This document shows positions 41,891 through 49,465 of a stretch of DNA of 64,000 bases, piece after piece (within the stretch, counting starts at the first letter, position 1; each line of letters starts with the position of its first letter). The stretch is from Pseudomonas mendocina (lineage in GTDB: Bacteria > Pseudomonadota > Gammaproteobacteria > Pseudomonadales > Pseudomonadaceae). A program made the position numbers and the translations under genes. Location of the stretch: the NCBI RefSeq assembly GCF_900636545.1, contig NZ_LR134290.1, positions 3,224,001-3,288,000 of the forward strand, read 5' to 3'. The notes under the pieces were generated by a model. The model saw nothing but the letters and a program-made list of their open reading frames with translations. It was not told the DNA's origin and did not search any database.

Positions 41891-44245
41891 TCAAGCCTTG
41901 GCGCGCATTTTCTCGGTATTGATCAGGAAGCGAGCCAGAGCCGGCAGCAGCCAGATCGCGCCGATCATGTTCCACAGGAACATGAAGGTCAGCATCAGGC
42001 CCATGTCAGCCTGGAACTTGATCGCCGAGAAGATCCAGGTCGCCACACCGATGGCCAGGCAGACGCCGGTGAACAGCACTGCCTTACCCGTGGACTTCAG
42101 CGTCTCGTAGTAAGCTTCCTGCAGCGGCATGCCCTGACGCAGGTAGGTCTCCAGACGGCTGTAGATGTAGATGCCGTAGTCGACACCGATACCCACGCCC
42201 AGCGCGATCACCGGCAGTGTGGCGACCTTCACACCGATCCCCATGAAGGCCATCAGCGCGTTGCCCAGCACCGAGGTCAGCACCAGCGGCAGGATCACGC
42301 AAAGGGTCGCTGCCAGCGAGCGGAAGGTCAGTAGACACATGATGCTGACTGCCGCATAGACCGCGATGAGCATGGTGGTCTCGGACGCTGCGATCACCTC
42401 GTTGGTGGCCGCCTCGATACCGGCGTTACCCGCTGCCAGTACCACCTGCAGCTCGTCGGTGCTGTGCTGCGCGGCGAACTCTTCGGCGGCGGCTACGGCG
42501 CGCGACAGGGTTTCGGCCTTGTGGTCCTCGAGGAAGATCAGCACCGGCGCGACCGAGCAGTCCGCGTTGTACAAGCCTTCAGCACGAGCGATGGAGTTGT
42601 TCAGAACATCCTGGTTGCGCGACAGGGTTTCCCATTTCAGGTTGCCCTCGTTCATGCCCTTGATCACCTGCTTGGATACAGTGACCATGGAGATGGCCGA
42701 CTGCACACCTTCGGTGTTCTCCATCTTCCACATCAGCTCGTCCATGGCGGACAGTGCTTCATAGGTGGAGCAACCCTCGCTAGGCGTCTTGATCATCACC
42801 ACCAGCACGTCCGAACTGGTCGAGTAGTTGCGGATGACGAAGTCGTTGTCTAGGTTGTAACGCGAGTCTGGATGCAGCTCCGGCGCGCCCTGGTCGAGGT
42901 CGCCGATCTTCAGGTTCTGGCCGTACCAGACACCGCCAGCCAGCGCCACCACGGCAACCACGACGGAGATGGGTGCCACCATCGGATGGGCGCAATTGGA
43001 GATCGCACGCCAGAACGGATGGTCTTTGGCCGCCTCTTCGCGACTGATCTGCACCGCCTTCTGGCTGATGCCGACGTAGGAGATCATCACCGGCAGCAGG
43101 ATCAGGTTGGTCAGGATGATCACCGCAACGCCCATCGACGCGCCGATGGCCAGTTCGCGGATCACGCCGATGTCGATCAGCAGCAGGGTCACGAAACCGA
43201 CGGCGTCGGACAACAGCGCCACCAGGCCAGGAATGAACAGCTGACGGAAGGCCATGCGCGCGGCAGACAGGGCGTCAGTAGCCTCGCCGGAAGCCATGGC
43301 GATGCCATTGATCTTCTGTACCCCATGGGAAATACCGATGGCGAATACCAGGAACGGTACCAGCATCGAGTAAGGGTCGAGACCGAAGCCCAGGGTGTGC
43401 AGCAACCCCAACTGCCAGATCACCGCAATCAACGTGGTGATCAGCACAGCCATGGTGCTCTTGACGCAGCGGGTGAACCACAGCAGCAGCGCGAAGGTGA
43501 TGCCGATGGCCACGGCGAAGAACAGCGCCACGCCGATCAGGCCGTCGATCAGGTCACCGACCTTCTTGGCGAAACCGATGATGTGCACTTTCACATCCGG
43601 GTTCTGCGCCTGGTACTTGTCGCGGATCTTCTCTTCCAGTTCGTGGGAGAACTTCTGATAGTCGAGCTTGATCAGCTTGCTCTGGTCATTCGGGTCCGGA
43701 TAGGACTCCAGCAGCGGGATATCGACGATGCTGGATTTGAAGTTGTTCGCCACCAGACGACCGATCTGACCCGACTTGAGGATGTTGCTGCGCAAATCCT
43801 CGAGGCTGTCGGCAGAGCCGTCGTAGGTCTGCGGAATCACCTCGCCACCGGCGAAGCCTTCTTCGGTCACTTCGGTCCAGCGCACGCTGGGGCTCCAAAG
43901 CGACTTCAGCCCGGAACGGTCGACACCAGGAATGTAGAAGGCCTCGTCATGGATCTGCCGTAGCGTCTCCATGTATTCCTTGCTGAAGATATCGCCATTG
44001 GTGGCTTCTACCGAGATGCGCACCGTGTTGCCCAGGTTGGACAGGTCATTACGGTGTTCGAGCATCTTCTGGATATAGGGGTGCCCCAGCGGAATCATCT
44101 TCTCGAAGCTGGTCTGCGGGCGTACCTGCGCAGCCTGATAGAACAGGAAGATGCTGATCAAAAGGCAGATCAGGATAACTGCCGGGCGATTGTTGAAGAT
44201 CAGCCGCTCGAGGAAGGAGGCGGGCTGTTGTTGATGCTTGGTCAT
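41891..44245 (-). CDS. RND/MMPL-family transporter
   Basis: A 784-residue protein with the twelve-helix layout of two halves. One helix near 22-42 is followed by a periplasmic domain to about 225, then five helices (IGVALFFAVAIGITFALLLW onwards), a second periplasmic domain (about 430-620) and six C-terminal helices, including GVGIGVDYGIYIYSRLETYL. Proteins of this subgroup (MMPL, hopanoid-exporter-like) move lipids or hydrophobic compounds across the envelope. The gene is 18 bases after the YCF48-like gene, so they are cotranscribed. The DUF1329 and DUF1302 genes upstream belong to the same conserved group. Confidence 0.88.
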   Translation of the reverse strand: MTKHQQQPASFLERLIFNNRPAVILICLLISIFLFYQAAQVRPQTSFEKMIPLGHPYIQKMLEHRNDLSNLGNTVRISVEATNGDIFSKEYMETLRQIHDEAFYIPGVDRSGLKSLWSPSVRWTEVTEEGFAGGEVIPQTYDGSADSLEDLRSNILKSGQIGRLVANNFKSSIVDIPLLESYPDPNDQSKLIKLDYQKFSHELEEKIRDKYQAQNPDVKVHIIGFAKKVGDLIDGLIGVALFFAVAIGITFALLLWFTRCVKSTMAVLITTLIAVIWQLGLLHTLGFGLDPYSMLVPFLVFAIGISHGVQKINGIAMASGEATDALSAARMAFRQLFIPGLVALLSDAVGFVTLLLIDIGVIRELAIGASMGVAVIILTNLILLPVMISYVGISQKAVQISREEAAKDHPFWRAISNCAHPMVAPISVVVAVVALAGGVWYGQNLKIGDLDQGAPELHPDSRYNLDNDFVIRNYSTSSDVLVVMIKTPSEGCSTYEALSAMDELMWKMENTEGVQSAISMVTVSKQVIKGMNEGNLKWETLSRNQDVLNNSIARAEGLYNADCSVAPVLIFLEDHKAETLSRAVAAAEEFAAQHSTDELQVVLAAGNAGIEAATNEVIAASETTMLIAVYAAVSIMCLLTFRSLAATLCVILPLVLTSVLGNALMAFMGIGVKVATLPVIALGVGIGVDYGIYIYSRLETYLRQGMPLQEAYYETLKSTGKAVLFTGVCLAIGVATWIFSAIKFQADMGLMLTFMFLWNMIGAIWLLPALARFLINTEKMRAKA

Positions 44246-44263
44246 GCAAAGGCTCCCGGCTTG

Positions 44264-45358
44264 TTATTGTTGGCCCAGATCGGCGCCAGTCGAGGCGGCG
44301 AGGTGAACGCCGCCCTGCCCCACCAGGATCAGGTTGCCGTTATCCAGTGCAGTGACCCCGGCCAGTGAAAGGCGATCGGGGCGATTGATCAGGCTGAATG
44401 TCTGGCCATGATCTTTGCTGCGCAAGACAGTGCCACCATGCCCCACTACCACGACGCTGCCATCGTTCAGCAGCGCGCCATCGGCCAAACCGAACTCCAG
44501 TGGGCCATTGTTCGGGGTATTGAGCTTGACCTGTTGCCAGCTGTCACCGAAGTCGGTGGAGCGGAACAGGTGGCCACGCAGACCGTAGGCCAGCAAGGTA
44601 GCGGGCTGGTCGGTGCCGAGCACGCCAAACAACGACCCCTCGTAAGGCAGATCCTCGAGGCGCTCCCAGGTCTGGCCCCAGTCGGCGGAGCGGAACATCT
44701 GCCCCAGCTCACCGACGATGAACAGACCGGAATCCTTCACGGCAGTAATGGCGTTGAGGTGATAGGCATCTTCGTTATCGAGACGATCGCTGACATCTTC
44801 CCAGTTCTGGCCACCATCGGTGGTTTCCAGCAGCGCCCCGTAGGCCCCTACGGCGTAACCGGTTTGCAGGTCCTTGAACCAGATATCCAGCAGCGGCGCT
44901 TCGCGCTCGAGGTCTTCGAACTGCTTGGTCCAGGTCAGGCCGCCATCGGCCGTTGCGAGAATCTGCGCATCGTGGCCGACGACCCAGCCATGCTTGGCAT
45001 CGACGAAGAACAGGGAGGTCAGCATCTGCCGCGTCGGTACCTTGGCCTGCTGCCAGCTTTGTCCTTGATCGTTGGAATAGAGAATGTGGCCGCGGTCGCC
45101 AACGGCAACCAGGCGCTCACCGGTGTTGACCACATCGAGCAGCAGGCTATGCACGGCCTTGGGCGACTCGATGGCGTAACCGGCGTCAGCCGCAGCCGAG
45201 GTCTCAGCCTGCAAGGGTGCGGCAGCGAAAGCCAGAATGGAAAGCACACTGCACAGCGAGAGCGCTTTAGCCAGCGGCGAATGGACACGGAGCGCCGATT
45301 TGCGCGCCAGGTTGGGCGCCAGACCGGACTGGGTGCGCCGCATGACGGGCTCACTCAT
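44264..45358 (-). CDS. YCF48-like beta-propeller protein
   Basis: A 364-residue secreted protein. An N-terminal hydrophobic stretch (LAKALSLCSVLSILAFAAAP) is followed by repeated blades with the BNR/YCF48 pattern (YSNDQGQSWQQ, TADGGLTWTKQ, ETTDGGQNWEDV, RSADWGQTWERL, RSTDFGDSWQQV, RSKDHGQTFSLI), six S/T-x-D-x-G-x-T/S-W motifs in all. It probably forms a periplasmic propeller and serves as a partner of the RND protein encoded just downstream. The start MSEPVMRRTQSG has GGGGGAAGG upstream; the longer frame from 45412 lacks a ribosome site. Confidence 0.87.
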   Translation of the reverse strand: MSEPVMRRTQSGLAPNLARKSALRVHSPLAKALSLCSVLSILAFAAAPLQAETSAAADAGYAIESPKAVHSLLLDVVNTGERLVAVGDRGHILYSNDQGQSWQQAKVPTRQMLTSLFFVDAKHGWVVGHDAQILATADGGLTWTKQFEDLEREAPLLDIWFKDLQTGYAVGAYGALLETTDGGQNWEDVSDRLDNEDAYHLNAITAVKDSGLFIVGELGQMFRSADWGQTWERLEDLPYEGSLFGVLGTDQPATLLAYGLRGHLFRSTDFGDSWQQVKLNTPNNGPLEFGLADGALLNDGSVVVVGHGGTVLRSKDHGQTFSLINRPDRLSLAGVTALDNGNLILVGQGGVHLAASTGADLGQQ

Positions 45359-45510
45359 ATACCTTCCCCCTTTCTTGTTATAGGCGGTACTGCTGATTAG
45401 CAGGCTGCCCATCCTAGCGAGCTTCGGAAAGCCCTGACAATTGGCGCGACGTTATGTTTTGTTAAGGCAGAACCCGCGTTATAGAAGCCTATTCGCCAAG
45501 CTGATACGAA

Positions 45511-45536
45511 AAGGCCGCTACTACTGTAGCGGCCTT
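45511..45536 (-). terminator. Terminator after the DUF1329 gene
   Basis: AAGGCCGCTAC-TACT-GTAGCGGCCTT is an 11-base perfect stem with TTTTCG after it on the minus strand, between the DUF1329 stop and the YCF48-like start. The YCF48-RND pair should therefore have its own promoter in 45359-45510. Confidence 0.87.
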
Positions 45537-45556
45537 CGCGCGAGACTACACAACTA

Positions 45557-46927
45557 TTATCGAGTGCCGCGGCGACGCAGGGCAGCAGGCTTGAAATAGC
45601 CGTCGTCCGGAACTGCCTGGGTGAAGTCGATGGTGTTGCTCTCTTCGTTATCCAGGTTCTGCACGTGATAACGACGCGCCTGCAGGTCATGGAACACGTC
45701 GAGTGCGGACCAGGTGGTCGGCAGGTCGTAGTAGTTCTTCAGGTAGGCGATGGAAACGCGCCACAGCTCACCACGGCCGTCGTACTGATCCACTACCGCG
45801 GCCTGCCAGCTGTCCTCGTCAAGGAACAGGGTGCGCTTGGAGTAGATATGACGCGCACCGGACTTCAGCGTGCCCTCGACCACCCATACGCGATGCAACT
45901 CGTTACGGGTCAGAGCCGGGTTGAGGTGACCAACCTGCAGCAGATCCTTGTACTTAACCTCAGGGCTGGTGACCTTGTAGTTGTTGTACGGGATGTAGAT
46001 TTCCTTCTTGCCCACCAGCTTCCAGTCATAGCGATCCGGAGCACCGTTGAACATGTCGGTGTCATCGGCAGTACGCAGGCCGTCAGCAGCGGCGATCGGC
46101 GTGTCGTAAGCCAGGTTCGGTGCACGACGTACACGACGCTGGCCAGCGTTGTAGCCCCAGGCCTGACGCGGTTCCTTCACCTGATCCAGGGTCTCGTGAA
46201 CCAGGGTCGCGCCACCGGCCAGACGCGCCGGGCTGGTGGTGAAGGACAGGTAATAGAACATGATGTTGTTCAGATCGGCGAAGGAGCCGTTCTGCAGGTA
46301 GTACTTGAACAGTGCTTCCTGCTGCGAGGTCACCAGCGAGTAGGAACCGTTGCGCTGCACCGCCACTTCCGAGGCGCGGCGCACGATGTAGGTGCCGCGA
46401 TAGCGGGCGATGTGGTTCCACAGCGCTTCCACGCCATTTTGCGGAATCGGGAACGGGATGCCGCCATAGGCGTTGCTGAAACCGTTCCCGCCATCGGCCA
46501 GCTTGGCGCTGGTGGCGTTCTTGATGGTGTTGTCATAGACCCACTGCGGCGCGGAGCCGGAGCGGCGGGTCTGGTACACCGGCATCTGATAGCTTTCCGG
46601 ATAAGCCTTGAACATGGCGATCTGACCCGGGGTCAGGTTGGCCTCGTACTGGCTAAGGTTGGCCGCGGTGATGGTGAACAGCGGCTTGTCGTCCGGGAAC
46701 GGATTGACGTGGTGCTGGCCCGAGCGGGTATAGCCAGCCGGCGCCTGGGTGATACCACCGGTCCAGGCCGGAATAGTGCCGGCGGCATTGCCGGCTTTCT
46801 CGGCGCCGAAGGGCGTCAGGGTATCGCCGAGCTTGGCGGCTTCCTGCGGGGAAACGGCAGCCAGCGCGGAACCGGCGGAAAACGCCAGTGCAACGGCTAC
46901 GGCCATCAGCCTGTGCTTGTTCAGCAT
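45557..46927 (-). CDS. DUF1329 periplasmic/outer-membrane protein
   Basis: A 456-residue protein with signal peptide MLNKHRLMAVAVALAFSAGS and the DUF1329 features: AKLGDTLTPFGAEKAGNAAGTIPAWTGG near the N-terminus, PFPDDKPLFTITAAN, NNYKVTSPEVKYKDLL, and HRVWVVEGTLKSGARHIYSKRTLFLDEDSWQ. Its fold is probably LolB/LolA-like, for hydrophobic molecules. It is nearly always paired with DUF1302, as here (66 bases apart), and the pair is often linked to uptake or handling of hydrophobic compounds. The exact function is not known. Confidence 0.9.
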   Translation of the reverse strand: MLNKHRLMAVAVALAFSAGSALAAVSPQEAAKLGDTLTPFGAEKAGNAAGTIPAWTGGITQAPAGYTRSGQHHVNPFPDDKPLFTITAANLSQYEANLTPGQIAMFKAYPESYQMPVYQTRRSGSAPQWVYDNTIKNATSAKLADGGNGFSNAYGGIPFPIPQNGVEALWNHIARYRGTYIVRRASEVAVQRNGSYSLVTSQQEALFKYYLQNGSFADLNNIMFYYLSFTTSPARLAGGATLVHETLDQVKEPRQAWGYNAGQRRVRRAPNLAYDTPIAAADGLRTADDTDMFNGAPDRYDWKLVGKKEIYIPYNNYKVTSPEVKYKDLLQVGHLNPALTRNELHRVWVVEGTLKSGARHIYSKRTLFLDEDSWQAAVVDQYDGRGELWRVSIAYLKNYYDLPTTWSALDVFHDLQARRYHVQNLDNEESNTIDFTQAVPDDGYFKPAALRRRGTR

Positions 46928-46993
46928 GGGTAATTCTCCGTGAAGAGTATTGCCGAGCGCCCAAGGCGCCCGGCGTGTTTCTGGTTATAGGTA

Positions 46994-48994
46994 TTAGAAG
47001 GAATACTTGACGTTCAGGCCGATATTGTCGCGATCACGTGCACCGTTGTTCTGGCCAGCGCCATAGAACTCGGTGTACTGAATCTCGGCTTCCAGGCTGT
47101 TCAGGTAGCTGGCGCGCATACCGACGGTGTAGGCCTTGCGACCTTCGATGAAGTTGCCGGTCTGGTGCGAGTTGCCTTCGAAGTCGTGCTTGAACACGGC
47201 GAACGGCGACAGGTTCACGCCAGCGTAGACGTCGTTCCAGGTACCAGAGAGCACCAAGGTGTAGCCGTAGGCATTCTTGTTGACCTGGTCGTCGCGGTCG
47301 TAGCCGGAGACGTAAGAACCGTTACCACGACCGGAGTAATAACGACGGGTGCCGTCATAGGCGGTGTATTGCAGGCTGCTGCCACGAATGTGCTCGGACG
47401 CCAGTTCTGCAACACCGAACAGCGAGTCGAAACCGAATGAGGGGCCAAAATTATAGATGGTGCCCAACGAGGTATTGAATGCCTCGACACGCTCAGAGTT
47501 ATGAATCTGATCGTTGATATCAACCATCTGACCGCCGATATTCACCTGGCGACCATCAGCCAGATAGGCCGCCTGTCCAAGCAGGTCACCAAGCAGGTCG
47601 TTGGTGGTAGCGATACCGATCGGCAGGTTCGGACGATAAGACAATTCACCGAATACCGAGGCAACTCCCACAGTAGTGTTGAAGCTCATACCGTACATGC
47701 GAATATCTTCGGCGTACTCGCGACGGGCATTGACTTGGTTGGCGACGTCAACTGCCGCTGCGCCATTGACCAAACCGAGCACTGTAGCGGCAGCAGGATT
47801 GGTAGCAGCCTGATTCACCAAATCATCGTAGCTGCTGGCACTGACGCCAAGCAGGCTGCCCAGGCTAGCCAGTTGATCGATATTGAGGCCGGCATAGCTG
47901 GCGTTAAGATCAGCGTAAATAGTCGGCTCTTTCGCATGATAATTAACGAAGTAGAATCCAAACTCAGTGGAGTTCAGCTCCTCGGCTATATAACGGAATG
48001 CGATACCGAACTGACCATCGTTCTTGGCGTTGATATCCGGCCCTACGTTCGCGACCTTAATCACGCCGTTACTGTCTAGGTAGCTTGTACCCTGCAGTCC
48101 GCCGAAGTTTGCCGGCAGACCTGCAATACCTCCGTTTACAGCGCCGTTGTATACGGTTTGGAACAAGGGGTTAGATAGCGCCCCCACTGTCGTATAAGCA
48201 GTACTACCACCATCGGCGAATAGGTCGGTTTCAGAGAAATAAGTGCCGACCGGATCGATAGCGGTTTCTTTCCAGTTCCATTGGTAGAAGGCTTCCATCG
48301 ACAGGTTGTCCGTCAGGCCAACGTTGAAACTCAGCGCCTCGACCGGGACCAGTACTTCCTTGACCTCCGAGCCCGGCAAGCGGAACTTGGCGGCATCTAC
48401 TGGGTTGGTAGTATTCACGCCGCCACGGTAGAACAGGCCTTCACCCCAGTTGAAGACCTGCTTACCGAAACGACCGGAGACCGGCATATCACCTACATCC
48501 CAGTTGCCATAGACGTAGGCATCAAGGATCTGCGCATCACGCCCCGCCTTGTGTCGGGTTTCGCGGGTGAAAGAGTTGTTACGCGGGTAGGTTTGGCTAG
48601 GCTGAGCCGGACTGTTGGCATCGTTGTAATCGTTGCGCTTGTCCATGATCTGGGTGTCATAGAAGGCGGTGCCTCGAATGAACACACCATAGTTCTGGTA
48701 GGACGCTTCCAGGTCCGTGGTGATCTTGAACACTTCGGAAACCAGGCCAGTATCGAAGTTGCGGTTGCCGTCGTTGGTATTGATGTCGTTGTTGGTCTTG
48801 TCCTGCCCCTGGACACGCCACAGCTGGCCGTAGGAGATGGTGGTATCGATGGAACCGGTGATTTCGTTATCGGCGAAACTGAACTCCACCGCTTGAGCCT
48901 GGGCGGCGACCAGCAACGGCAGAACACCAGCGAACGCAAAGCCGGCCTTGGCCGGGGCAAAACGTAGAACAGGCTTGCGGGACTTAATTTCCAT
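46994..48994 (-). CDS. DUF1302 outer-membrane protein
   Basis: A 666-residue protein with a signal peptide (ending AQAQA near residue 35), then VEFSFADNEITGSIDTTISYGQLWRVQG and many alternating amphipathic strands. It ends in YGAGQNNGARDRDNIGLNVKYSF with the C-terminal aromatic residue of outer-membrane barrels. DUF1302 proteins are predicted porin-like barrels working with DUF1329. The middle (about 270-470) has lower GC and is poorer in the usual codons than the ends, suggesting a variable extracellular region. It heads the cluster; its promoter should lie in 48995-49400. Confidence 0.9.
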   Translation of the reverse strand: MEIKSRKPVLRFAPAKAGFAFAGVLPLLVAAQAQAVEFSFADNEITGSIDTTISYGQLWRVQGQDKTNNDINTNDGNRNFDTGLVSEVFKITTDLEASYQNYGVFIRGTAFYDTQIMDKRNDYNDANSPAQPSQTYPRNNSFTRETRHKAGRDAQILDAYVYGNWDVGDMPVSGRFGKQVFNWGEGLFYRGGVNTTNPVDAAKFRLPGSEVKEVLVPVEALSFNVGLTDNLSMEAFYQWNWKETAIDPVGTYFSETDLFADGGSTAYTTVGALSNPLFQTVYNGAVNGGIAGLPANFGGLQGTSYLDSNGVIKVANVGPDINAKNDGQFGIAFRYIAEELNSTEFGFYFVNYHAKEPTIYADLNASYAGLNIDQLASLGSLLGVSASSYDDLVNQAATNPAAATVLGLVNGAAAVDVANQVNARREYAEDIRMYGMSFNTTVGVASVFGELSYRPNLPIGIATTNDLLGDLLGQAAYLADGRQVNIGGQMVDINDQIHNSERVEAFNTSLGTIYNFGPSFGFDSLFGVAELASEHIRGSSLQYTAYDGTRRYYSGRGNGSYVSGYDRDDQVNKNAYGYTLVLSGTWNDVYAGVNLSPFAVFKHDFEGNSHQTGNFIEGRKAYTVGMRASYLNSLEAEIQYTEFYGAGQNNGARDRDNIGLNVKYSF

Positions 48995-49465
48995 CGAGAC
49001 TCACTCCGTGGACAGATCATTCTTTTGAGCGATCCCGTATCAGGGCCGCGATCTTGCCGTACTGGCGACGGCTTTTTTATTTGAAGCGGTGAAATCCGCG
49101 GCTCCACGCGCTAATGTGCGGAAACCGAAACCTTGGCCAGCACTGCAACCATGATGCCAATTCAAACGGATGTATCACGCCAAAGACGCTAGCTAGAGGT
49201 CTTGATACCACCCAGATAGTGACTGATCAGCCACTGACCAACGCGTCAGAAAAAATGGCGCATCTTGTCCTACGATCCGACGCTTTATGCCACCTGCCAC
49301 ACGCAACCAAGCACGACTCACTCCTGAAAGAAGCCTCGTTGTCAAGCAATCAACACAGAACTTAAGTGCGCAAACGCATAACGGGTTGCGTGCACATTTC
49401 ATCAGGTAACAAAAAAGTGTTACCAGCCGAAGGCCGGTAACACTTTTTGTAGAGCAAAACCCGCC
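48995..49465. other. 471-base gap upstream of the DUF1302 gene
   Basis: No convincing gene is seen. It contains the DUF1302 leader, a short plus-strand hairpin GCCGT-(7)-ACGGC with TTTTTT at 49056-49078 that terminates no known gene, a stretch of lower GC, and the pepN terminator at 49412-49448. A promoter and regulator site for DUF1302 are expected but not identified. Confidence 0.5.
49412..49448 (-). terminator. Terminator of pepN
   Basis: AAAAAGTGTTACC and GGTAACACTTTTT pair over 13 bases, with an inner GCC-GAA-GGC hairpin. Flanking A and T runs make it work on either strand. It lies 17 bases after the pepN stop. Confidence 0.9.

Noticed and set aside
45665..46933. 422-codon plus-strand frame opposite the DUF1329 gene, and similar ones opposite the YCF48 and RND genes
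   Set aside because: The minus-strand proteins have signal peptides and family motifs; the opposite frames have none.
49056..49078. Terminator-like hairpin with six T on the plus strand in the DUF1302 upstream region
   Set aside because: The stem is only five bases and no plus-strand gene precedes it; it may be chance.
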